Part shown: positions 23,129-34,977 of the stretch, in pieces
Layout: every line of letters begins with the position of its first letter
Position numbering within the stretch: position 1 is the stretch's first letter
Source: Austropuccinia psidii
Taxonomy: Eukaryota > Basidiomycota > Pucciniomycetes > Pucciniales > Sphaerophragmiaceae
Direction of reading: 5' to 3'
DNA: 64,000 nucleotides
Assembly (NCBI GenBank): GCA_023105745.1
Contig: JALGQZ010000018.1
Span: forward strand, 15,943,773 to 16,007,772
The notes under the pieces: model-generated
Seen by the model: only the letters and a program-made list of their open reading frames with translations
The model's database searches: none
What the model was told of the DNA's origin: nothing
Position numbers and translations under genes: made by a program

Positions 23129-25564
23129 CTTAAAAATGGACTGTAGGTAATGCATTTAATTTTACATATAAAATTCTAATTATTTTTGGTTTTTATATGG
23201 ATCATACAGTTCTTAATTGGTCCTGAAAGTTTTAGAAATATTAATTAAGAAATGTATTTTTGATGAATTCTTGTAGTTTTTACCTCATTTGTCAGGATGA
23301 TACTATGATAAAGGTATAACTAGGCTAATTACAACTTTAACTGTGTATGTGAAATGGCAAAAAATGATTTAAAAAGATTTATAAAGGTGTTATAATAAAA
23401 TGAAAGGGTTCTACCTTTGAGAAATAGTGGTGGTGAGCGCTATTGAGAACCCTGGGTGCAGGCTTTATCTGTTAAATTACAATAATAAAGTCTACAATAA
23501 TTAAGATTATAATTATACCTGATTATTTAACCAAGAGTAAAACTGTTTTTTACAGTTTACTACGTAGGTTATTCAAGAGCAGGAGGAGGAAAGGCTTTTG
23601 GCTGTGAAAAGCCCTCCTTTTATCCTGAAATTGAGGTGGAAAGGCTGCTAGACCTTTCCACGTAGAGGAAGTGAAGATTTTTCACTCTCTATGACAGGCT
23701 TGTGGTTTGCAAACAGCCTGTATACCTTGTATTGGGCTCAGATGTGGTTTTGAAACCACATCTGGGCAGTTTTCACCAATACAGGGTGAAAATTTTCATC
23801 CGGGGACCTCACAGCCTGATTCTGACGTGTATGACGCGTAGAATGCTGTACAGAAACTGTATGGGACCCCAGTATTGACTGACATATGAGGTATTGAAGT
23901 AAAAACATGCTTCTTCGTCTATTTGACACCTCATATTCATGGTTATGGGATATTATCCCATGGTAAGGCTGTATCTGACAGCAGGTGGGATATTGACCTT
24001 ACAATGGTCATAACTCTGTCGGTTTTTGAGATATCAAGCTCAAAGTTGGTTCATTGAATAGCTCTGTATATGCTCTACACAATGGTACCCAACTTGACAT
24101 GGTTATCATTAAATATGACAGAGCTATCCCATGTACAAGTATTTTTGTACATTGGCGTGGTCTGGTCAAAAGCTGTATTAAGCTTGTTTGGCCAATGACT
24201 TCTGTTGTAGTTGAGTTATGAGGAAATGGATGGCACCATCAGATAGCCCTGATTGTGCTCTTTCCAAAAAGACCCCACTTTAGGTATCTCACACTAAAAC
24301 TGTAAAAGTTAGATGAGAGGTGAATGTTTTGTTCACCCTTATTTGGTCTGAATTTGACCATAACTCAAGTAATACTGGTGCTAGCTCAGTTTGGCTGGTA
24401 CCATTGGATAGCCCTGGCTTAGAGCCTCATTTTGAATACCCATTTGATGGGGTTAAGCCTCTCCTTCTAAATTTTAGATGAGAGGTGAAAATTAAGGTTT
24501 ATGCTCAGCAATAGCTTTGAGCAGGAATAACTTTGTTATTTCTTGTCCTATGGTGATGGGACTTATATTTTCAGAAAGAGGTGAGTTTCCTCTTTCTTTT
24601 GATACCTTTTTGAGCTAATTTGGCTCAGTTCCATGTTTTGGTGGTATTTTGTCTATACCATTGGTTTATGGTATTTTGGCTGTCATGCTTGTGCTCTGGT
24701 TTTGAGTCACAGGCTGACATCATTCCTATGTAGAATTGCAATTAGTAGTTTATGACTGGTTGCTATGATGTAAATCAATTGATACTAGTCCAAAAAATGT
24801 TTTTAATTCCTCTTTTGGGGTTTGTACATGGAAAGTGATTAAGAATTGACATGGTTACAGGAGTCTAAGTTTCTCTTTGCCTCCTTGGCACATCAAAATA
24901 GCAGGTTATTTGCTATTTTCTTATGATTTACTGTAGTTGTAACATGGTAACCAAGTTGCCAAAGGTTTTTAGTTTACTAATTGGGCCAAGATCAGCAATG
25001 GCTCCAAGCTTTGGAGCTTTCCACACCTCAGAGGTCTCAGAAGTTGGGTACCCTGGCTCTCTTTGATGTCTTTTGTCCCCCTTGCCTATTTTTCACGTCA
25101 AAACAGAATTTTAAGCTAAGTGAGATATCCACTATGGGTGTACCAAAAGTGCATGTATAAAAACCATAATATCAAGTGCACAAAACATGCATAACACTAT
25201 TCTTAGTGTATATGTAACATGGAATTTCTCACATTCCCATTATTTTGGTGTGAAATGGAGAAAAACAAAACATTTCATGGATCTTTCATGTGGTATTGAA
25301 GTATTTTCCATATTACCACATCAAAGGGTTAATTTGAGCTTATTCACTCTATGGAGCTACCCTAGGTTAATGTTTGTGTAGAATCCAAATCTGGCCTTAA
25401 ATCTATGGATTTACTTACTCAATAAAAAGTTATTCATCTTTTCTGAAATCAAAAATGATGAATTTTGAATATATGCATGACTTATGGGTTATGCATAATT
25501 CAGAATTTATTTTTAGGATAATTGTGGACTATTTGGGTATTTAAAATATACCTCAAGGCTCACA
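23129..25564 (-). repeat. 3' LTR of element G (truncated by B, split by a solo LTR)
   Basis: The outer end reads TGTGAGCCTTGAGGTATATT on the minus strand at 25564. About 1 kb of G LTR remains, split by the A-type solo LTR at 23290-24719. The rest was displaced left by insertion of element B at 23128/23129. It aligns with the plus-strand LTR J at 26174-27160. Confidence 0.85.
23290..24719 (-). repeat. A-type solo LTR inside the G 3' LTR
   Basis: A 1,430-bp solitary LTR, TGTCAGCC...CCTGACA on the minus strand, with exact 5-bp duplications tcatt at 23285-23289 and 24720-24724. The 26-bp palindrome is present at 23739-23764. Confidence 0.92.
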
Positions 25565-25708
25565 TTCCCTCCCACAGAGAAATAAAATTGTACTACAATC
25601 TTATCAATGATATAAAGAATAAAAAAGCCCCAAAGGGGGTTAATTTCCGCTGTCCAACCTCTTTACAGTACTCAGATCAAGTAGTTCAAAGCACATTTAT
25701 AGACATAT
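25565..25708 (-). promoter_or_regulatory. Polypurine tract and 3' untranslated stretch of element G
   Basis: TGGGAGGGAA (minus strand, 25574-25565) abuts the start of the 3' LTR and is the plus-strand primer site. The remaining bases up to the integrase stop are non-coding. Confidence 0.75.
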
Positions 25709-26173
25709 TCAGGCCTGTGGCCTTCCTTCATGTCTAAATCTTTTTGAGAGTTTATCTGAGTGTGGTATTTCTGATTCTGCCAGCCATTCATCCTCATGTA
25801 CTGGATTTCTATATCTGACAAGATATTCTCTTTGATTTTTACCCCTAAGTCTCCTTTCTCTGATGAATTTCTTTATCTTTTTTTCTTCATTCTGTTCCAC
25901 TGGTGGTACAGTCACAGGGGTTGGGTTCCTCAAAGGAAACAATTATTTGTTGGCTGGTTGATAAGGTTTTATCAAGCTGACTGGAAAAGTGGGGTGTTTA
26001 TTTTCCAATTCACCACTCAATTCCACTTGAACTGCATTGGTTCCATGTAAGTCAACAATAACAAAAGGTCCTACATAAGAATCTTTAAGTTTCTTTGGGC
26101 CTTTGATATGATATGAATGCAAGGTTGAAACTAGAACTAACTCCCCTACTTTGAAGTCTGGTACTTTGTGACT
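25709..26173 (-). pseudogene. Element G integrase C-terminus with chromodomain-like tail
   Basis: The minus strand reads from SHKVPDFKVGELVLVSTL through the GPF(x)-like SYVGPFVIVDLHG to a chromodomain-like tail (REYLVRYRN, DEWLAESEIP). A stop lies near 25943 before the LFPLRNPTP segment. The piece begins abruptly at 26173, where the LTR J is inserted, and about 85 residues of integrase are missing between it and 27761. Confidence 0.85.
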
Positions 26174-27760
26174 TGTGAGGATTGAGGTATATTTTACATA
26201 CCCAAATAGGCCACAATTATCTTAAAAAGAAATTCTCAATTATGCATAACCCATAAGTCATGCATATATTCAAAATTAATCATTTTTGATTTCAGAAAAG
26301 ATGAATAACTTTTTATTGAGTAAGTAAATCCCTGGATTTAAGGCCATATTTGGATTCTACACTAAAATCCACCTAGGGTAGCTCCATAGAGTGAATAAGC
26401 TCAAATTAACTCTTTGAGGTGGTAAAATGGAAAATACTTCAATACCACATAAAAGATCCGTGAAAATTTTTGTTTTTCTTAATTTCATGCCAAAATAGTG
26501 GGAAAGTGAGAAATCCCATGTTACATATACACTGATAATAGTGTTGTGCATGTTTTGAGCACTTAATATCATGGTATTCCTACATGGACTTTTGGTACAC
26601 CCATAGTGCATATCTCACTTGAAGCTTAAATTACTATTTTGACGTGAAAAATAGGCAAGGGGGACAAAAGACATCAAAGAGAGCCAGGGTACCCAACTTC
26701 TGAGGCCTCAGAGGTGTGGACAGCTCCAAAGCTTGGATCCATGGCTGATCTTGGCATAATTGGTAAACTGAAACCTTTTGGGAACTTGGTTACCATGTTA
26801 CAACTACAGTAAAACTTAAGAAAATAGCAAATAACCTGCTATTTTGACATGCCAAGGAGGTAAAGAGCTACTTAGACTCCTGTAACCATGTCAATTATGA
26901 ATGAATTTCCATGGATAAGCCCCAAAAGAGTAATTAAAACCCTTTTTGGCCTTGTATCAATTGATTTACCTCATAGCAACCAGTGAAACACTGATATTTG
27001 CAGTTCTATGTAGAAATGAGGTAAGAACTTCAAAAATTCATTCAAAATACAATTCTTAATGAATCTTTCTGAAACTTTCAGGACTAATGGAGAACTGTAT
27101 TATCTATGGTACATCCAAAAAGAATTACAGTTTTACTAGTAAAGCTCAAAGGTTTACTCACAGTCCATTTTTGACTATTCTACATGAAACACTGAATCTT
27201 CAAAAATTTACAGTAATTACAACCTGTGATGAAATTGGCAATAACATTGATAACTTTGAGAAATCAATGATTCTTTTGTAATAAAATAATATTTACAGAT
27301 GTTACTCCTTTTATTCTTAACCATATTGGGGTTGGTAATCACGTAAAATCATCAATTAAGTAATTATGATAATCTTACGTGACAACAGATGATGCAATCA
27401 ATAATCCAGGAAGGTTTATTGTTTTCTCACTCACTGGTTTTCAGTTTTCTCCATGGCACGCCTCTGTGAGCTGTTGTTGACTTAAAAGAAGCCTCTTCTT
27501 GCTGTTTTTTCCACATCAGAATCATCTTATTATCATTTTAAATCATTATTACCAAGAAGTAAGTATTAGTTCAGCTATTATTAAGTGTTTTAATCTTTCA
27601 GAATCAATCAGAGAGACGTGAAATCATAGAATCCAACTATACATTGTTGTAATACTGTTATAAATCCATTTTGATCCTTAAATCCACAATTCTATGTCAA
27701 ATCTCTCTATCTTATCTTTCAATAAGCTCTTTGGAATATTAGTGAGTGATTTATTCTTAA
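26174..27760 (+). repeat. LTR J: same-family LTR inserted in reverse into G integrase, 3'-truncated
   Basis: Starts TGTGAGGATTGAGGTATATT and is closely similar to the G 3' LTR read in reverse. It follows the G 5' LTR pattern (compare 63600-63804) to about 27760, where it stops roughly 290 bp short of the expected U5 end and meets G integrase. A TATA-like CTTAAAAG is near 27482. The missing LTR end and the lost integrase segment fit one deletion. Confidence 0.8.
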
Positions 27761-29920
27761 TTGCCAATTCTAGTGCAGGTATCAGAGTGCACGAGTCATG
27801 GTAAAGCCATCTGAGTCTTTGAATTGTAACCCATAAGCACAATATCTTCTGATCATGTCTTCTAAAGTTTGAATCATCCTCTCTGCTAGCCCATCTGTTT
27901 GAGGGTGATCTGCTGTAGAGAATGTTGAATTAGTCCCAAACAATCTATGAAGATTGATCCAAAGTGCAGATGTGAACTTGGGATCTCTGTCACTTATGAT
28001 ATTCTTCAATAATGCTTTATGAGAAATAACTCTACTCCATAGAAACAGAGCTGTATCCATATCTGTGTCATCTTTATGACATGGTAAGAATATGGGAGTC
28101 TTGCTATATCTGTCTACAATTACTAAACAAGCATTATAACTTTTGTCACCACTTGGAGGAAGTGATGTGACTCAATCCATGTGAACAACCTCCCAAGGGG
28201 ACTTTGGTTCTTTAATATGGATCATAAGTCCAAATTTCTTGCCTGTACTCCTGTTTTCCTTTTGACATCTGTCACAGGTATGGCAATATTGAATGGTTTC
28301 TTTTCTCCAAGATGGCCACCATGCACAGTTCTTCACTTTTTCAAGTTTTCTGTCTTCTGATAGGTGTCAAGAGTATATGCTATCATGGCATTCATGAATA
28401 ATGGTATTGATAATCAATCTGCTACACAATGTCATTACACAAGAATGTTTGGTTCTGTGGTAACTAATCCCATCAAACAAGTGAAATCTTCCTTCAGAAT
28501 AGGAATTTTTCCAAACTTCATCCAGTGTATTGACTAAAGATGTATCTTTGCAGTCTTTATCTAATAAAGAAGTCAAGATATGGCAATTCTTGTCTTTCTT
28601 ATAACATAATCTGAATTCTTCAAAGAATTCAGTCCCAATATAAGTTATGTTAATTCCTTCAATTGAAATTTGTGGTTCAGCTTCCAAAGGTACATAAGCT
28701 GGGTTATCAGGAGTTTGGCTAGTGCCCACCTCCTAAGTCCATCATCATTCTTGGGAATGTTGAATGGCTATTTGCCATCTCAACATATGTCTGTTGGGAG
28801 TTTTCATGTTAAGAAGTAATTTCATGCATTACAGTCAGTTATCACTTAAAAACCACTGCCATAAAGATAATAGTGTAATTTCTCAAGTGCCCATACCAAA
28901 CATAAGCACTCCATTTGGCTTCCACCATATCTGGCTTCTGTTGGTTTGATTTTTCTTGAGATGTAACAAACTGGTCCTTCTGTATGTTTGTCATCAATAA
29001 TTGGGACTTGATGTAGGGCTGCCCCTAATCCATCTCCACATGCCTCAATGTAAAGTTTAAATGGTATATTACAGTCAGGCATGAGGAGTAAAGTTGCTTT
29101 TGTAAGAGCTTTCCTTATTTTCTCATAAGCTTTAATTCTCTCCTGTTTCATCTCAAATACTGTCTGTTGATCACATATTCTATAGAGTGACTTGGATAGA
29201 ATTGCAAAGTCTTTCAAGTGTTGCCTATAATAACTAGCAAGCCCTAGGAAAGACATCATTTCTTTCTTATTCTGGGGTATTGGCTTAAGTAACACTGCTG
29301 CCACTTTATTGTTGTCAATACCCAAGCCCAAACCATAAACATTTCTCCTAATGCTTTGAGCGCTTCAAAACCAAAATTGCATTTCTTTAGTGAAATTTTC
29401 ATATTAACTTCTGAAACTTTGTCAAGTACTCTTGCAAGCCTTTCAAGGTGCAAAGACCATGAATCAGAAGATATGATGATATCATCAATATAAATTATTA
29501 GCAATCATTCAGATAATTCTGTGGGGAAGATGGTATTCATCATTCTTTGATGATGATATGGTGCATTTTTAATACGAAATGGCATTCTAAGATACTCATA
29601 AATACCACAGTGAATGATAATTCTAAGTAATTTCTTAGCCTTACGCGTCAAACCATTTTGGTGAAAGCCTTTCAATGCATCCATTGATGTCATATACTAG
29701 TATTTAGAGAATTGGGTCAAGGTTTGTTGAGTTCTAGGAATTGAATATCTATCTGGAACTGTGTAGGTATTCAATGCTCTAAATTCTCCAACCATTCTTC
29801 ACTTATCATTATGCCAAGCAATAATGACAGGTGTTGTCACTTCAACTTCTTCATTATGGCCTACTTTTCTTAGTACACCAAGCTGGATTAACTCTTGGAT
29901 ATGTTTTTCCAAGGCTTCTC
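27761..29920 (-). pseudogene. Element G reverse transcriptase, RNase H and integrase core (decayed)
   Basis: From right to left: RT start (EVTTPVIIAWHN), RT palm with YIDDIIISS near 29480, connection [16 protein letters not shown], and RNase H with [14 protein letters not shown]. The last carries Glu where the relatives have the catalytic Asp of LYIDA. Then comes the integrase zinc-finger region and the core with ISDRDPKF and TDGLAERM (27890-28000). Stops include those in the VHMD*VTSL and SE*LLIIYIDD contexts (both Trp positions in relatives), plus frame changes near 28730-28850 and 29330. Confidence 0.88.
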
Positions 29921-31338
29921 TGTCAGCCTGTGACTCAAAACCAGAGCACAAGCATGACTGCCAATATACCATAAATCAATGGTATAGCCAAGATACCACC
30001 AAAACATGGAGCTGAGGCAAATTAGCTCAAAAAGTATCAAAAAAAGAGGAAACTCACCTCCTTCTGAAAATGTAAGTCCCATCACCATAGGACAAAGAAT
30101 AACAAAGTTATTCATGCTCAAAGTTACTGCTGAGCATAAACCTTAATTTTCACCTCTCATCTGAAATACAGAGTAAGAGGCTTAACCCCATCAAATGGGT
30201 ATGCAAAATGAAGCTCTAAGCAAGGGATATCCAATGGTACCAGCCAAACTGGGCTAGCACCAATATTACTGAGGTTATGGTCAAATTCAGAGCAAATAAG
30301 GTTGAACAAAATATTCACCTCTCATCTAACTTCAACAGTTTTAGTGTGAGATAGCTAAAGTGGGGTCTTTTTGGAAAGGGCAAAATCAAGGCTATCTGAT
30401 GGTATCATCCATTTCCTCATATCCTGACTAGAACCAAGGTTATGGGGCAAACAAGCCCAATACAGCTTTTGGCCAAAACATACATATGTACAAAAATAAC
30501 TTGTACATGGAATAACTTTGCCATTTTTCATGATAACCATATCAAATGAGGAACCATTGTGTAGAACACATTCAGGGCTACACACTGAACCAACGTTGAG
30601 GCTGATATCTCAAAAACTGACAAAGGTATAGCTGTTTTAAGGTCAAAAACCCACCGTTTGGCCAATATAGCCTTATAGTGGGATACTATCCCATAAGTAT
30701 GATTCTGAGGTGTCAAACAGACGCAGAAGATTATTTATACTTAAATACCTCATAAGTAAGTCAAACAAAGAGGTACATACAGTGTCTGTACAGTTTCTGA
30801 CGCGTCACGAGCACCAGAATACACCTGTAAACTCCATGGGTGAAAATTTCCACCATGTATAGGGTAAAAATGACTACTTGTGGTTCTAAAACCACATTTC
30901 AACCCAATACTAGCCTGTATTGAGTGTATAGAACCACAAACCAGCCCATAGTAGTGAAAATCTCCAATCTGTGGTCGTGTGCAGAGGTAAACCACCTCCC
31001 ACTACCCAAGCACAAGATAAAAGGAGGCTTTCCTCACCAGGAAGCAAATCCAGAATCCTGTTCTTGATATTATTACGTGGTATAGCTTCTCAAAAGAAGT
31101 GGTACTCTTAGAATTTAACAGGTATAATTATAAGTTCAATTATTGTAGGGTTTGTTATTGTAAACCAACAGACAAAAACTGCACCCAGGGCTATCAGCAG
31201 CACTCACCATCACTAAATTATTTTAGTATAGCCCTTTTACTCATATTATCACTTTAATATCATCATCATTTTCGTGTCACACTCAGATTTATAGTTTCTA
31301 TTATAATTTTGAAGCTATATCATAGAGTCACCCTGACA
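29921..31338 (+). repeat. X-type LTR, left end of tandem block
   Basis: 1,418 bp, TGTCAGCCTGTGAC...CCTGACA. Diagnostic bases such as GACTGCCAATATACC and CTGACGCGTCA are shared with the right outer LTR but not with the A-type LTRs at 2242 and 38170. A TATA-like GATAAAAGG is near 31016. Confidence 0.88.
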
Positions 31339-32155
31339 TTTGGGGGGCCTGGCCGTGTTTTAAACCTTTCTTGGACCCTTCTAAGTGACTTTTTTCTCTG
31401 ATTCCTCACTTTCTGACAATTGTTTTATTCTTTTTTAGGAGTAATAGTTCTTAAAAGTATATATATTATATATATTTTTTTCTTTTTTTGGTATAGATAC
31501 CACTTTATGCTCATATTTTAAGAGTATTTGTCATGTGGCTAATAACCACAAGACCCTTATTTTTGGAATGTTTTACATATAAAAACACTTAAGCCATTAA
31601 TACAGTCTCATTGTTTAATTAGAATAAGACAACTTATACTGATAAACCAACAGTTGAGGCGTGGTTGGACATATTGTTGACTCAATTTCCCTGTTACACA
31701 CCACTTTTTAACAGTTTACACTTGCTAATTACAAGTTATTCTGTGATATATTGGAATACAAACAGTATACCAAGTATCAGTAAGCTGTATTTCTGACGTG
31801 GAATTGTTAATTAAATCACACTGTAATTATACAAGGGCACATTGTAGTAATATACAAGCCCAGAGGCCATTCTCAGACGTGCAAAACCAACATTTTTTGA
31901 GGAGTTTTAGCTGACATAAGCCCTCTTTTTCCTGTTTGGATTCAGTGGAAGATAACTTCATACCACTTGAAAGCCAGTCACAGGCCAACACACCAGTGAC
32001 AACCTCAGAACCAGAGGGCAGAAAAGGCAAAGGATAGAGGCACAGTGAAGGCCTGATAACAGCAAAGAAGTGGACACCCATTGCCACACAGAAGAGTAGA
32101 AAACCTCAAAATTCTGCATAAATACAAGGTAAACCAACCTTGATAACCTGTACAG
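31339..32155 (+). promoter_or_regulatory. PBS region and leader of the X/D element
   Basis: TTTGGGGGGCCTGGCCGTG follows the LTR directly and matches the PBS regions of B, E and G apart from one extra G. The rest of the 800-bp leader is AT-rich and non-coding up to the putative acceptor CCTGTACAG at 32155. Confidence 0.65.
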
Positions 32156-33014
32156 GGAAAATTACTATAATTAACCCAGTTTTAACCTCTAAAGGTAAAT
32201 TGCCCAAATCAGCAGACAACAAATTTGTACAAGGCACAGTCAAAGGTAAATACCCTGAGAACATAAATTATTTGACTTCTTGCAAACACTAACATGTAAC
32301 CTGTACACCTCAGAGATCTTGGCTTCCAAAGGAACCAACCAGAGGACAGAGAAGGTTTGTCCAGAACCAGAAGACCTGAAAGAGGACACCTTGGACACAG
32401 TAGTGGATGTTAAAACAATGAGGGAGATAATATCAACCCTGCCATTTACACTCCAATTCAATGGTGACCTCAAACCAGAGGACTGGAAAGACATGGATCA
32501 AGTTCTTCAGCTTCACCAACTCTTCAAGGACTTACTCCAATGGAGCATGGACAACAAGAGGTTCAACCTGGCATCTCACTGGGCAGAACTTGAAGGAGGT
32601 TGCCAGAAGGTCTGTCTCAAAGAGATAGACTTCAAAGACCTGATGGTAATCACCAAAGGTTGGAATCCTACCAGGCAGTTCAGACTCCTGGAGGCAAGGG
32701 CACAGATGATAAGGGAGAATCAAGCCACTATCCAACCTTTAGAAGAACAGTTAACCCAGACAGGGCCTACTCAGATTCCTTCAGGCTCACAAGGAGCAGG
32801 GCAGATCAGCTCTCCAGTAGATTCACACCATTCAGAAACCAGCAGATCAGTGGCCAAGAGTCACCATTCTTCACAATTCCAGGAAGTTTCCAGGAGAAGA
32901 CAAGGAAACAAGGGCAAGAACAAAACCTCCTTCAACCAGAGGAGGAAAGAGTCAGACCCTATGATTCAGAAGCTGTTGGATTTGGTAAAAGAAGTGCACA
33001 AGAGCCAAAAGTAG
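32156..33014 (+). pseudogene. X-element ORF0: cassette exon plus gag-overlapping frame
   Basis: Exon 2 is 32156-32245 (90 nt), after acceptor CCTGTACAG and before donor GTAAAT. Intron 32246-32313 (68 nt) ends CCTCAG. Both splice sites are phase 1, as in B, E and G. Exon 3 runs open from 32314 to 33014 (EILASKGTNQ at its start) and contains LLQWSMDNKRFNLASHW, ITKGWNP and a basic segment (QGNKGKNKTSFNQRRK), ending VKEVHKSQK. It overlaps the gag frame from about 32600. No stop is seen between the exon 2 acceptor and 33014, so this copy may be intact apart from the unknown exon 1. Confidence 0.5.
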
Positions 33015-34977
33015 TTGTAAACCATTCTAGAATCAGTAGTCCTAGTAATAGAAACATTACCCCCACTCAGACTGAACATAACATTGTCACATCTGAGAGT
33101 AACATCAACAGTGATACACTGTGTTTACAAATGTCCCAATATGCTGAGAAATCTGAAAAGAAGTTTGCAGAACTTTAATCCAGCCATGAGAGGATGAAAA
33201 AATTACAAGCCTCCATGGAAAAAATACTTAAAAATCCTCAAGAAGGACAAGCTCAATTGAGAAAAGCCTCTGAAGAAACTAAAAAAAGACTAAATCTAGT
33301 CTTTGAGGAACAACACCACAGAGAACAGGACAGGGATTGTCTGGACCAAGAGGTAAACAAATTGTTTAATTTCTACCATAACTTGAAGCCCCAACCACAA
33401 GGCCAAGTTATGGAGAATACATATCAACCAGATGACATCAAAACAGATGCCATGTTGATGAATAAGGCAAGATCTCCATCACAATACCAGGATGGAGATG
33501 GAATGTGTTATTCAGAGAAGAAAGCCTTGAAACAGCTTCCTGAGGCCTCAAGCTGGCCCAAATTCTCTGTATCAGGAGAATATGATCAGATGGAACTCAT
33601 ATATTATATTGATGGACTCTTCAGTGATGTACCAAAAATACCAGACTACTGGATTACTTCTAGATTGAATACTGAATTTAAAGGTCATGCTAGTATATGG
33701 TACACAGAAATGAAAGAAATCCATGGCAGAAGAAACTGGCCATGGTGGAGGAGTCAAATCATCCAAAAGTACAGTAATGGAACTTGGATATGGCAGAAGA
33801 TCATGTCATTTGAAAATGACAAATACTAAGTGGACAAAGATCCATATGAGTGGTGTCTCAGACAGTCTAAAAGACTTAAAGCCATTGATATTCAGATGAA
33901 CATCCAAATGAGGAATCACAAGCTTCTGACACAACTGCCATGAGAGCTAGAGCATTCAGTAAAATGCAGATGCAACCAAAATTGCACTCTAGATGACATT
34001 GCCAACACCTTACAAGACATAAGGAAAAGGACTAATATCGGGAAATTCACCCCATATAAGAGCAGTGGTTTCAAGGAGAAACAACTTTTCAGGGTAGAGT
34101 TTAAAGACATACCCAAAGAAAGAGCGGTAGAAGTGGCAAAGAAGAGAAATTCTTGTCACAATTGTGGTTCAACAGACCACTATTCCAAAAACTGTCCAAA
34201 GGCAAAGAAAAAAGTCTATGCCATTGAGAAAGTCCCAGAGGAAGAATCCCCAACAGAGGATTCTGAATCAGGCTCTACGGGTGATGCCATCAGAGAACAA
34301 TCTGATGATGAACAGGACCCAAGAGAAGAATTTCTAGTGGAGTACCAAGGGGAAACCCCACTGGAAATTCAGGACATACAGTTGGAAGCAGGCATGCCAC
34401 AAGATACTGCCAACAAAAACTTGTGCAAAAATACACAAGATGCCCAGACATTCCTGGTTACACCAACTAAAGGAATGGCATATATACATGGAACAGCCAC
34501 AAAGATGACTGTCTGTATTGACAATTCTCAGCACCCACTGATCATTGATAGTGGAGAACACTGCTCCATATTGGCCAGAGATTATCTGGACAACCACTTC
34601 CCAAATTGGGAAAAGCAGCTCTTTCCCACTAAGTCAAAGAACTGTAAAAGTGCATCAGGGAAGATGACTTCCATTGGGACAATTATCAAAGAGATAATTA
34701 TACCCCACAGGAAGGGTAATATCAGACTCAACCCACAGTTTGTAGTGCTGGATGATGCCCACATCCAAGGGATTTTACTGGGAACAGATTACCAGAGGAT
34801 GTATGGCATAGACATTTACAACAGTAAAAATAGGCACATCACCATTGGTAATAACAAGGAAAAGAAATTTTCACTTTACATATACCAGATATATTCTCAA
34901 GATCCACTAGAATGCCTTCTGAAGGAATTCAGAGAGGGACATTTAGCAATACCCTCAACAGTAAACAGAAACTAAGT
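32600..34977 (+). pseudogene. X/D element gag and protease (stops in frame)
   Basis: One frame from about 32600 to 34977, with stops at 33176 (TAA), 33827 (TAA) and 33941 (TGA). It contains a Lys/Gln-rich helical region (33190-33400), the capsid-like block EASSWPKFSVSGEYDQMEL and RRNWPWWRSQIIQKY, the zinc knuckle CHNCGSTDHYSKNC (CX2CX4HX4C, near 34152) and an acidic linker. The protease PLIIDSGEHCSILARDYL (DSG) is near 34540, followed by GILLGTDYQRMYGIDIY. A frame change near 34915 leads into RT. The true gag start is not evident. Confidence 0.85.
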
